DNA of 64,000 bases from Hydrogenispora sp. (lineage in GTDB: Bacteria; Bacillota; UBA4882; UBA10575), in contig DUQQ01000008.1 in assembly GCA_012837705.1 (NCBI GenBank), forward strand, positions 1-64,000, written 5' to 3'. Below, piece by piece: positions 38,212 to 47,245 of this stretch; position 1 is the stretch's first letter, and every line of letters begins with the position of its first letter. A program made the position numbers and the translations under genes. The notes below the pieces were generated by a model. The model did no database searches. It saw nothing but the letters and a program-made list of their open reading frames with translations, and was not told where the DNA came from.

Positions 38212-39528
38212 TTGCCAAAAGAAGTGTTACTGGAGCTAATAAAAAGTAAGAATTATTTTATTTTTCTTTTAACAATAGGCGTTTTCTTACTGAACTGGAC
38301 AGTTATACTTAAACTAGGTCTAGTAATTCTTCGGTGTAATGTAGATACTAAAAGATTAATTTTCCCCTGGGCTTTAATTGGGGCTACTTATAGTCTCTTT
38401 GCAAAACACGTTATCCTAAATTATCTGTATTTTCTCACCAGTATACTCCTAATATACCTAATACTAATAAAAATCAGTAAGGCACAAGCGGATAAAGCTT
38501 TTTTTGCGGCATTAATCTCACTACTGGTTGTTGTCTTCAGTTTTTTACTAATAGGACAACCTCTCTTACTCCATAGTAAATTTCGCCCTTTAATGTTTGG
38601 GCCAACAGGTGTAATAATTGGAAGTTTAGTAGAGGCTATTTTACCGATATTTTTTGTTCTGATGTATCGTAACCATAGACATTCCGAACTAAACAAAGAC
38701 AAAACGTATTTTCTAAACGTTACTGTTAATATTATCCTTTTATTTATTGTATATTGTTTATTTGCGATCATTTTTTATTTCCTTGCAAATTGCAGTGATT
38801 CGATCCGGTGGCAAATCTTAATCAGTGAATTTATTCTGATTGGTATCACATTTTTTGTTTTTATTCGGATTAGAACTACCTTTAAAAAAGAACAACAAAG
38901 GAGCGAAGAAAACCACAGCAACTACCTTCTAAAAACGATCCTTTCCAAGCAACGAGAGTATCGTAATTTTTTTCAGGTGATTAGGACAATGGCGGAAGGG
39001 GGGAAAACCAGCGAGATCGTGGACTATATCGACGATATTTTCGTGGAGATGTCACTGGTGGAGACTTTTGATGAAGAAAATCCCATCTTCACCTCATTGC
39101 TAGTGGCAGAGCAGATTAAAGCAAAAGAAAAGGGGATAATCATTACCAGCACAACAAAGACAACTCTGAGCGAGTTAAAAGAACCGGTGAAAGTTTACGA
39201 CATTTTCAAGGAGTTACTCCAGTATTTTGTCGCTTGCGAAGAAGAAATCAACACTAATACGCATCATCTGAACATCGAAGTCAGCGAAGATAAGCAGCAT
39301 TATTCCTTTATGATTACGCGACAAACGGAGGATGGGGAGAAAAGCTCAGGTCCATGGGCAGAGTGCACACCTCTCGATGGGGATCAAACGCTACAACCGA
39401 TTAAAAAGCGGATTAAACAACTTCATGGGCAGTTCTATTATCTTTACAAAGGCAATGACTTAATTGGTTGCCTGTTCAAAGTAGGGAAGGTCAAACACAA
39501 GCAGTTTCCCTTTCCGATTGGTTTGTAA
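38212..39528 (+). CDS. AgrC-like polytopic membrane receptor with degenerate histidine-kinase core
   Basis: About 6-7 hydrophobic segments, then KQREYRNFFQVIRTMAEGGKTSEIVDYID, which aligns by eye to the AgrC/SpoOB-type 'RHDYxNHLQVI' helix but with R248 in place of His; no N-box Asn or G-box recognised in the C-terminal region. Confidence 0.65.
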   Translation: MPKEVLLELIKSKNYFIFLLTIGVFLLNWTVILKLGLVILRCNVDTKRLIFPWALIGATYSLFAKHVILNYLYFLTSILLIYLILIKISKAQADKAFFAALISLLVVVFSFLLIGQPLLLHSKFRPLMFGPTGVIIGSLVEAILPIFFVLMYRNHRHSELNKDKTYFLNVTVNIILLFIVYCLFAIIFYFLANCSDSIRWQILISEFILIGITFFVFIRIRTTFKKEQQRSEENHSNYLLKTILSKQREYRNFFQVIRTMAEGGKTSEIVDYIDDIFVEMSLVETFDEENPIFTSLLVAEQIKAKEKGIIITSTTKTTLSELKEPVKVYDIFKELLQYFVACEEEINTNTHHLNIEVSEDKQHYSFMITRQTEDGEKSSGPWAECTPLDGDQTLQPIKKRIKQLHGQFYYLYKGNDLIGCLFKVGKVKHKQFPFPIGL

Positions 39529-39532
39529 CCCG

Positions 39533-39562
39533 ACTCCTTTGGAAAAGAAGGAGTTTTCTTTT
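39533..39562 (+). terminator. Rho-independent terminator after the agr-like cassette
   Basis: ACTCCTT-TGGAAAAG-AAGGAGT + TTTTCTTTTTTT. Confidence 0.85.
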
Positions 39563-39609
39563 TTTCTGTCAAATATATAAAAAAACTGCTATGCTTGGGT
39601 GGTGTCGTA

Positions 39610-39888
39610 ATGCTAACGCCAGAGGTCCAGCAGAAGCCCCTCAACCGTGTAACCATAAAAATTATGGGTGATGAATACACTGTGGTCGGACCGGAGTCAC
39701 CCGAGTATATTAATCACCTGGTAGAAACCATCGAAACCAAAATCGCGGCCGTCCAAGAAGCCCATGGTGATGCCAAACTTTCGAAAACACAATTGGCCAT
39801 CTTGGTAGCCTTACAAATTACGGATCAACTGGAGAAACTACGGTTCGCCCATGAAAAATTGGAAGAATTGATCCAAACCGCCAAATAG
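39610..39888 (+). CDS. zapA: cell division protein ZapA
   Basis: NRVTIKIMGDEYTVVGPESPEYINHLVETIETKIAAVQ...LAILVALQITDQLEKL. Confidence 0.9.
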   Translation: MLTPEVQQKPLNRVTIKIMGDEYTVVGPESPEYINHLVETIETKIAAVQEAHGDAKLSKTQLAILVALQITDQLEKLRFAHEKLEELIQTAK

Positions 39889-40093
39889 GTTCGAGGTTTT
39901 TATATTGCGGAAAACCCATGGCGGTTCTTGTTTTATTTTCTGTGGTGATCTATTACGAACCGCAACCATTTTTCCTTGTTGAGTAGGTGTTTTACAGATT
40001 ACGGATCCACTAGCAAGATTCGCATAGACGACATAAAAATGGAAAGATTACTAATGCGGACAAATCGGTTTACGCCAACCGGAGGAAATTATC

Positions 40094-40930
40094 ATGAACT
40101 TGGATCTAGCCTTTTTAGACTGGGCAATCATTATTTCGCTACTCATCTTTACCTATCGGGGGTTTCGTCATGGATTTGTACAACAGTTATTGGGGCTCCT
40201 CGGTTCTGTGGCTGCCGTGGTTGCCGCGTTCTATTTCTATAAAAAGCTCGGTCTTATTTTAGCAGAGTTGCTCCGGATCTCCGACAACCTGGCTGGGATC
40301 CTCGGCTTTATTTTAATAGTGATCGGGATCAGTGCCGTGGTGGGACTTAGCGGAAAGAAATGGAAGAAAATCACTGACAACTCGGCCATCTCGACGCTGG
40401 ATGGGATCGTCGGTGCGCTTTTTGGTGCTTTTAAAGTCTTGATCGTCTGGGTCTTGATTTTACTGCTCCTTTCGTCCTTGCCCTGGGATTTTGTCCAGAC
40501 TCCTCTCCTCGAATCCACACTGGCGCGGGATGTTTTGAAACTGGCGCCCACTTTTTATTTTCTCCAGGAACGGGCGTTGCCGGCTGATGTTCCGCGGCTC
40601 TATATGACCCCAGAAGGGTTACAGTTTAGAAGAGTTGTATACGAAGATTTAGACGGGAGCACCTGTATTGCCTGCGGCGGTGAGGTTCGATACTTAGGAC
40701 CGGCCAAGCAAGGCCTTTTTTATTTTCCCCTCTTCGAATGTACCCTTTGTGGGCGTAAAAGTGACGGGTGCCAAACATTCGAAGGCTTTCATCTTTTTTA
40801 CGGCCGTTGTCCTTGGGATGCACGGACTTTTCCCCAGGGCACGAAGTGTGAAATTTGGCAAGCAGAACCTCCTGTTTATCCGGGTACCATCTGTCCGGTT
40901 TGTGGGCAAAGTAATGTAAGCTCCTTTTAA
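40094..40930 (+). CDS. CvpA-family membrane protein fused to a C-terminal Cys-rich zinc-ribbon-like domain
   Basis: N-terminal CvpA (LDWAIIISLLIFTYRGFRHGFVQQLLGLLG...DGIVGALFGAFKVLIVW); C-terminal CIACGG...CTLCGRKSDGC...CPVCGQ. Confidence 0.82.
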   Translation: MNLDLAFLDWAIIISLLIFTYRGFRHGFVQQLLGLLGSVAAVVAAFYFYKKLGLILAELLRISDNLAGILGFILIVIGISAVVGLSGKKWKKITDNSAISTLDGIVGALFGAFKVLIVWVLILLLLSSLPWDFVQTPLLESTLARDVLKLAPTFYFLQERALPADVPRLYMTPEGLQFRRVVYEDLDGSTCIACGGEVRYLGPAKQGLFYFPLFECTLCGRKSDGCQTFEGFHLFYGRCPWDARTFPQGTKCEIWQAEPPVYPGTICPVCGQSNVSSF

Positions 40931-41050
40931 CATGTTGACACAAGGCCCCTTACGCCATAAAGGGAATAATAGCGCAAAAGGATTATTGGCCGATCATGTT
41001 GAAATCGCCTTTTAAGCAATGATTATATAAGAAAGTAAAGTGAGACAACG

Positions 41051-43573
41051 ATGGAGAACAGCAAGTCGAATCTTCCCGAGTTGTTAGCCCCTGCTGGCGA
41101 CTGGGAAACATTAAAGGTTGGCGTGGCCGCCGGTGCGGATGCGGTTTACGTTGGCGGGAAACTCTTTAGCGCCCGGCAGTTTGCCACTAACTTTGACCGT
41201 GATGAGCTCGCCAAAGCCGCCGATTACCTTCATCTGCGTGGCCGTAAACTGTACGTGACGGTCAACACCCTGATTAAACAGGAAGAAATCGATGATCTGT
41301 TAGACTACATGGATTTTTTGTCCACAATTGGAACGGATGCGGTAATCCTTCAGGATTTGGGCGCGCTTCATCTGATCCGCACATATTGGCCGCAACTACC
41401 GGTCCATGCTAGTACGCAGATGACGGTGCATGATGGGGCGGGGGTACGGATACTCCAGAAACTGGGTGTGGAAAGGGTGATTCTCTCCCGCGAACTGAGC
41501 TGGGAAGAGATTAAATCCATCCGTGAAGAGAACCATGTTGAAATTGAGGTTTTTGTCCACGGGGCGCTCTGTGTGGCCTATTCGGGGGCTTGCCTTTTTA
41601 GCAGTCTGGTAGGGGGACGGAGTGGAAACCGGGGACGTTGTGCCCAACCCTGCCGTCTAACCTATACTTTATACCAGACCACCGCCCACGGGAGGCCACT
41701 GCCCGTTTCGGAAAAAGAAAAACATCTACTTTCCCCGAAAGATATGGCGCTGATTACTGCTATTCCCCAATTAATCGAAGCCGGAGTTAGCTCGTTAAAG
41801 ATTGAGGGGCGGATGAAAGGCCCCGAATACGTGGGAACAGTCGTTAATAGTTATCGGAAAGCTTTGGACCGTTTTGGTGAAGTACCGGAGAAATTCCGGG
41901 TGCGAAAGGAAGAATTGAACGCCTTAACCACGGTCTTTAACCGGGGCTTATCCTCCGGTTATTTCCTGGGGGACCTTGGTCCTGCGTTAGTCAGTCCCGA
42001 GCGGCCGAACAACCGGGGGCGCTTTATTGGCCGGGTGAAAAGTTATGATGAGAAAAGAAAAAAATGCCTGATTAAACTGGAGGAAACACTGAGCGAAGGC
42101 GACGGTGTGGAAGTCTGGGTGAAAGTGGGCGGCCGTGTGGGCACGATCGTTGAAAACTTGACGGTCAACGGGAATAAAGTGGAAGAAGCTCCAGCCGGAG
42201 CGGAAGCATGGTTTGCTTTACCGCAGAAAGTAAAGCCCGGCGACCGGGTATTTCTTACTTCCTCCCAACGCTTGGGGGAAGAGATCCAACAAATGCTGCG
42301 CAATGATTATCCCGGGGCAAAACTCCCTTGTGACCTCGATGTCAAAGTTGCGCCCGGACAACCCCTGGTTTTAGCGATGGAAGGTTCAGGGGAGAAGGTA
42401 GAGGTTGCTTCGGCCGAAAAGGCGGAGACAGCGACGAAACATCCGTTAACCGAAGAAACCCTCCATCACCACCTGACCAGGTTGGGGGAGACTCCTTTCC
42501 GTGCTGCTCGCTTTTCAACGGTGATTGAAGGTAACCCAATTTTGCCTTTCAGCCAACTTAACCAGGTCCGGCGGGAAGCGGTTGCCCGCTTAAGTGAAAA
42601 AATCTTAAAACCGCACCGTCGGAATCCAATTAACCTTGGGAAAGTAAAAAGCCAGGTGGCAGAGGCGTTGAGACCGCAAAAACGCTCCGGTCCTTCTTTC
42701 TTAACCGTTTTTGCGGGGAACCTTGATCTTTTAAAGACGGCTCTAGATGCTGGGATACCGAGGGTGATCTTCGGGGGAGAGAGTTTTACCCCTGGTTTTC
42801 GATGGACAAGGGAGCATTTGGCTGCTGCGGTTGAACTGGCCCGCCGGGCTGGAGCGCAAGCCATCATTGCCCTGCCCCGGATCACCCGCGAGCGGGAGAA
42901 AAAGGCTATCGCCAATTACCTCCAGGTCAGCCATGATCTGCAACCCGATGGTTTTCTCGTTTCCCATCTGGGCAGCCTCCAATTGGTCTGTGACCTTTCG
43001 GATCTGCCCATTTATGCGAATCACTCTTTTCACTTTTTCAATCCTTTTACCCTGAAGCCCTTGCATAACTGGAACGTTACCGGGCTCACCCTCTCCCCGG
43101 AATTAACAAAGGGGGAAGTCTTTACCCTCATCGATAGTCCGGAGTTCAGCGGGTTTGAAGTGGAGCTTTTGGTCTTTGGTGCGCTTGAACTGATGATTTC
43201 CCAGTATTGTCCCATCGGGGCCTGGGTTGGGCGCAAGGAGCCCAAAGTCTGCCCCCGCCCCTGTACGCAGCGGCGTTATTTCTTGCGTGATCGGAAAAAC
43301 ATTGATTTTCCGGTCCTTACTGATGAGTTTTGCCGCATGCATTTACTAAATAGCAGGTATCTTTCGTTACTCCGCGAACTTGAAGCTTTAAAAGACAAAC
43401 GACTTAGTTTACGCTTGGAGCTACGCCACCAAAACCCGAAAGTGGCGGCCAAGGTGATTCAGTTGTTTCAGCAGGGTCTTGCGGGCGGTGCGACCGCAGC
43501 CGACCAAGCCACTCTGGAATCATTTCTTGATCAAGGACTGACGCGCGGCCATTTTTACCGTGGAGTTGAATAA
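41051..43573 (+). CDS. U32 family peptidase (DUF3656-containing)
   Basis: LLAPAGDWETLKVGVAAGADAVYVGGKLFSARQFA; EVFVHGALCVAYSGACLFSSLVGGRSGNRGRCAQPCR U32 signature. Confidence 0.95.
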   Translation: MENSKSNLPELLAPAGDWETLKVGVAAGADAVYVGGKLFSARQFATNFDRDELAKAADYLHLRGRKLYVTVNTLIKQEEIDDLLDYMDFLSTIGTDAVILQDLGALHLIRTYWPQLPVHASTQMTVHDGAGVRILQKLGVERVILSRELSWEEIKSIREENHVEIEVFVHGALCVAYSGACLFSSLVGGRSGNRGRCAQPCRLTYTLYQTTAHGRPLPVSEKEKHLLSPKDMALITAIPQLIEAGVSSLKIEGRMKGPEYVGTVVNSYRKALDRFGEVPEKFRVRKEELNALTTVFNRGLSSGYFLGDLGPALVSPERPNNRGRFIGRVKSYDEKRKKCLIKLEETLSEGDGVEVWVKVGGRVGTIVENLTVNGNKVEEAPAGAEAWFALPQKVKPGDRVFLTSSQRLGEEIQQMLRNDYPGAKLPCDLDVKVAPGQPLVLAMEGSGEKVEVASAEKAETATKHPLTEETLHHHLTRLGETPFRAARFSTVIEGNPILPFSQLNQVRREAVARLSEKILKPHRRNPINLGKVKSQVAEALRPQKRSGPSFLTVFAGNLDLLKTALDAGIPRVIFGGESFTPGFRWTREHLAAAVELARRAGAQAIIALPRITREREKKAIANYLQVSHDLQPDGFLVSHLGSLQLVCDLSDLPIYANHSFHFFNPFTLKPLHNWNVTGLTLSPELTKGEVFTLIDSPEFSGFEVELLVFGALELMISQYCPIGAWVGRKEPKVCPRPCTQRRYFLRDRKNIDFPVLTDEFCRMHLLNSRYLSLLRELEALKDKRLSLRLELRHQNPKVAAKVIQLFQQGLAGGATAADQATLESFLDQGLTRGHFYRGVE

Positions 43574-43734
43574 TAATGATTTACACATCTTCTGAACTGT
43601 GATAAAATTTATTTTGGAGTTTCTCGCCAAAACTCTAAACGAAAAAAGCGTAAATGCCACCCCTTTCTGGGATTACCGTTACCTCCGGCGGGATTCTCGG
43701 ATTGGAGGGCTAAGAATTTAAGGAGGTGAAACAA

Positions 43735-44001
43735 GTGCTGACTCTGGAGAAGAAGGCCGAAATTATTGCCAAATATCGCCTGCACGAGGGCGACACCGGT
43801 TCTCCCGAAGTTCAAATTGCGATTCTGACGGAAAGAATAAACTACCTTACCGAGCACTTAAAGGTCCATAAGAAGGATCACCACTCGCGGCGTGGTTTAT
43901 TAAAGATGGTCGGTCAGCGCCGTGGTTTGTTGAATTATCTCTACAAGACCGACATCCAACGGTACCGTTCGATCATTGAACGTCTCGGGTTGCGCAAATA
44001 A
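43735..44001 (+). CDS. rpsO: 30S ribosomal protein S15
   Basis: [63 protein letters not shown] favours GTG at 43735 over 43726. Confidence 0.97.
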   Translation: MLTLEKKAEIIAKYRLHEGDTGSPEVQIAILTERINYLTEHLKVHKKDHHSRRGLLKMVGQRRGLLNYLYKTDIQRYRSIIERLGLRK

Positions 44002-44002
44002 A

Positions 44003-44036
44003 GAAAAGGAAGCGGGGGCTCCCCGCTTTTCTTTCT
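44003..44036 (+). terminator. rpsO-pnp intergenic terminator-like hairpin
   Basis: AAGAAAAGGAAGCGGGG-GCT-CCCCGCTTTTCTTT. Confidence 0.8.
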
Positions 44037-44116
44037 GTATTTGGTCATAATAATAAAAACAGTATACCCGGCTCCCAAGAGCATGTTTGGAGAAGGGTAG
44101 AAAGGGGGATTATTTA

Positions 44117-46219
44117 TTGAAGAAATACCAAATTGACCTGGCCGGTCGACCTTTAATTGTCGAAATAGACAAAGTAGCAAAACAAGCGAATGGTGCTGCT
44201 CTGGTCAGGTATGGGGACACGGTAGTCTTAGTTACTGCTGTGGTTTCAGCCCAACCCCGTGAGGGGATCGATTTTTTTCCGTTGTTAGTGGATTATGAAG
44301 AAAGGCTTTATGCGGTGGGGAAAATTCCCGGTAGCTTCCTCCGGCGGGAAGGACGGCCAACCGAAAATGCCATCTTGGCCGCCCGGACGATCGACCGACC
44401 GATTCGGCCTTTATTCCCAAAAGGTTTCCGCAATGATGTTCAGGTGGTCGCGACCGTTTTATCGGTTGATCCGGATAATCCGGCCGATACCACAGCAATG
44501 ATCGGGGCTTCGATCGCCCTTTCCATTTCGGAGATTCCTTTCCAAGGTCCGGTCGCCGGCTTACACGTGGGACGGGTGGACGGAAAACTGATCGTCAATC
44601 CCACGGCGGAACAAGCCGCCAAAAGTGACCTGGATCTGATTATCGCCGGAACGAAAGACGCGATTATGATGGTGGAAGCCGGCGCTAATGAAGTTACGGA
44701 AGAAGATATCCTCGAGGCCATTCTTTTCGGCCATGAAGAGATCAAAAAGCTCGTTGCCTTCCAGGAAGAGATCAAAGCGGAAATTGGTAAACCGCAAATG
44801 GAGGTAGAAGCTTCCGAACCGGATCCACAGATCTACGTGGCGGTAAAGGAATTCTGTGCAGCGAAAATATCGGAGGCTTTACGGACCGGTGATAAACTAA
44901 AAAGAGAAGCACAGGTTGATCAGGTGAAAGAAGAGGCTCATCAGCACTTTGCGGCCGAATTTGGGGAAGAAACCTATGCCGAAAAAGCCCGCGATATCAG
45001 TGAGGTCCTTGATACCCTGATCAAAGAAGAAGTACGCCGTATGATCGTGGAGGAGCAGGTGCGTGTGGACGGGCGGGCTTTGGATGAAATTCGCCCCATC
45101 TCCTGTGAAGTAGGGCTCCTTCCGCGGACGCATGGATCCGGCCTCTTTACCCGTGGACAAACCCAGGTCCTTTCCGTTGTCACTTTAGGGCGGATCAGTG
45201 AAGAGCAGATTCTGGATGGTTTGGATGATGCGGAGACCAAACGCTACATACACCATTATAACTTCCCCGCATACAGTGTGGGTGAAGTAAAACCAGTCCG
45301 GGGTCCTGGACGCCGCGAGATTGGACACGGTGCTTTAGCCGAACGCGCGCTGGTCCCGATGATTCCTTCGGAAGAAGATTTTCCCTATACCATCCGGGTT
45401 GTTTCGGAAGTGGTTGAATCAAACGGCTCAACTTCCCAGGCTAGTGTCTGCGGAAGCACACTTGCCTTGATGGATGCGGGGGTTCCAATTAAGAAACCAG
45501 TTGCTGGCGTGGCTATGGGTCTAGTTAAATACCAGGACCAAATCCGGATCCTCACCGATATCCAAGGGTTGGAAGATCATTTGGGGGACATGGACTTTAA
45601 AGTAGCGGGAACGAAAGACGGCATCACTGCCATCCAAATGGATATGAAGATTTCCGGTATTTCCCGCGAGATTCTCCAACAAGCTTTGGAGCAAGCCAGA
45701 AAAGGGCGGTTATTTATCCTTGACAAAATGCTTGCGGTAATCGACAAACCACGGGCCGACTTGTCGCCCTTTGCCCCACGGATGATCACTTTCGAAATTG
45801 ATCCCGATAAGATCCGTGATGTGATTGGACCTGGTGGTAAAACCATCCGCAAAATCATTGAAGAAACCGGCGTCGATATTGATATCGAAGACGACGGGCG
45901 CGTCTTTATTACCTCTGTGGACAGCACCGCTGGGGAAAAGGCGAAAGCCATTATCGACCGGTTAACCAGCGATGTGGAAGTCGGAAAAACCTATTTGGGG
46001 AAAGTAGTCCGGTTGATGAACTTTGGGGCCTTTGTCGAGATCCTTCCGGGGAAAGAAGGTTTGGTCCACATCTCGCAACTGGATAAGGAACGGGTGGCCA
46101 AGGTAGAAGATGTCGTCCAGGTTGGTGATGAGATTTTGGTCAAAGTCATTGAGATCGACAAGCTAGGCCGCATTAATCTCTCCCGCAAAGTACTCCTCCT
46201 TGACCAGGACCGAAACTAA
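44117..46219 (+). CDS. pnp: polynucleotide phosphorylase
   Basis: LVVT-type PNPase domains: [42 protein letters not shown] ([16 protein letters not shown]) and S1 ([28 protein letters not shown]). Confidence 0.97.
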   Translation: MKKYQIDLAGRPLIVEIDKVAKQANGAALVRYGDTVVLVTAVVSAQPREGIDFFPLLVDYEERLYAVGKIPGSFLRREGRPTENAILAARTIDRPIRPLFPKGFRNDVQVVATVLSVDPDNPADTTAMIGASIALSISEIPFQGPVAGLHVGRVDGKLIVNPTAEQAAKSDLDLIIAGTKDAIMMVEAGANEVTEEDILEAILFGHEEIKKLVAFQEEIKAEIGKPQMEVEASEPDPQIYVAVKEFCAAKISEALRTGDKLKREAQVDQVKEEAHQHFAAEFGEETYAEKARDISEVLDTLIKEEVRRMIVEEQVRVDGRALDEIRPISCEVGLLPRTHGSGLFTRGQTQVLSVVTLGRISEEQILDGLDDAETKRYIHHYNFPAYSVGEVKPVRGPGRREIGHGALAERALVPMIPSEEDFPYTIRVVSEVVESNGSTSQASVCGSTLALMDAGVPIKKPVAGVAMGLVKYQDQIRILTDIQGLEDHLGDMDFKVAGTKDGITAIQMDMKISGISREILQQALEQARKGRLFILDKMLAVIDKPRADLSPFAPRMITFEIDPDKIRDVIGPGGKTIRKIIEETGVDIDIEDDGRVFITSVDSTAGEKAKAIIDRLTSDVEVGKTYLGKVVRLMNFGAFVEILPGKEGLVHISQLDKERVAKVEDVVQVGDEILVKVIEIDKLGRINLSRKVLLLDQDRN

Positions 46220-46224
46220 AAGAG

Positions 46225-46252
46225 AACCGAGAGGAAATTCTCGGTTTTTTTT
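46225..46252 (+). terminator. Rho-independent terminator after pnp
   Basis: AACCGAGA-GGAAAT-TCTCGGTT + T-run. Confidence 0.88.
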
Positions 46253-46356
46253 ATTGTATTCACAATAGGATTAAAGCCGCTCATATATTAATATAAAGAC
46301 AACAGAGAGGAGGAAGGAGAATAACCCCTTGGTCCCACCTTAAACGTTACGGACGG

Positions 46357-46491
46357 ATGCTACTTTTGGGTATCACCCTGCTTTCCTTAGTTAAGTGTTT
46401 AATCTTCCCCAATGCCCTGGATGTCATCATCTTGGTCGGACTCTTATTCCTCGACGGAATCATCTTTCTAGGCAACGCAAAAGGCCTCTAA
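46357..46491 (+). CDS. possible small hydrophobic protein (44 aa; absent from ORF track)
   Basis: MLLLGITLLSLVKCLIFPNALDVIILVGLLFLDGIIFLGNAKGL; frame is open upstream to near AGGAGGAAGGAGA, with ATA as the first codon. Confidence 0.35.
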   Translation: MLLLGITLLSLVKCLIFPNALDVIILVGLLFLDGIIFLGNAKGL

Positions 46492-46552
46492 AACGGGGCT
46501 TTTTTTTCTTTTAATGCAGCGAGGGATGGGTTTACCTTTTGTTTAAAAAGGC

Positions 46553-46581
46553 TTGACAAATCCAGTAAATTGGGGCATGAT
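46553..46581 (+). promoter_or_regulatory. candidate sigma-A promoter of mraZ/dcw operon
   Basis: TTGACA-N17-CATGAT. Confidence 0.6.
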
Positions 46582-46587
46582 GGATAG

Positions 46588-46625
46588 TGGAGAGACAAAG
46601 TGGAGCGAAATGGAGTGAAATGGAG
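46588..46625 (+). promoter_or_regulatory. MraZ-box-like direct repeats
   Basis: Four TGGAG repeats at 46588, 46601, 46611, 46621 (13-, 10-, 10-nt steps) between the promoter and mraZ. Confidence 0.7.
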
Positions 46626-46648
46626 AAGAGGGTGAAGCGGTTTTGTTT

Positions 46649-47074
46649 ATGGGGGAATACCAACATTCCTTAGATGACAAGGGGCGCCTCATCATCCCCG
46701 CTAAACTAAGGGAAGGGTTGGGGGAGAAGTTCATTCTCACCCGTGGACTTGACCGTTCGCTTTTTGTTTATCCTCTTTCCGAGTGGGAAACCATAGAAGA
46801 AAGAATGAAATCTTTACCGACCACGCAGGCTGATACCCGTGCTTTCGTCCGGATGTTCTTTTCTGGAGCGGTTGAATGTGAACCGGACAAGCAGTGGCGG
46901 ATTTCAATTCCCCCTAACCTTCGTACCTACGCCCAGATTGATAAAGACCTTTATATTCTCGGTGTTTCAACGAGAATTGAGATTTGGGCCCGGGAGGTCT
47001 GGGAGGCATATGCGGCGCAAGCGGAGGACTCTTACGAAGCTTTGGCCGAAACGATTGTTGGGATTGGGATCTAA
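46649..47074 (+). CDS. mraZ: transcriptional regulator MraZ
   Basis: MGEYQHSLDDKGRLIIPAKLREGLGEKFILTRGLDRSLFVYP; second SpoVT/AbrB-like repeat. Confidence 0.96.
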   Translation: MGEYQHSLDDKGRLIIPAKLREGLGEKFILTRGLDRSLFVYPLSEWETIEERMKSLPTTQADTRAFVRMFFSGAVECEPDKQWRISIPPNLRTYAQIDKDLYILGVSTRIEIWAREVWEAYAAQAEDSYEALAETIVGIGI

Positions 47075-47245
47075 AACCTTGCTCCGGCTGGCAACCGTCC
47101 GCACACGTGAAATGATGAAAAGCAAAGCCGGGGGGTGACAAGCCCCGAAGCCGGACTTGAGCTGTTCATTCACCGCAGCCCTTCTCGCGCTGGGAGAATG
47201 ACAGACTGATATTCTCCAGGTGGTTGAAGAAGAGGAAGGTTACAT

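Noticed and set aside
47080-47160. c-di-GMP or SAM riboswitch call for the mraZ-rsmH leader
   Set aside because: Only fragments such as GCAAAGCC and GGCAACCG resemble known classes; the core architecture could not be built by hand, so it is kept as an unexplained leader.
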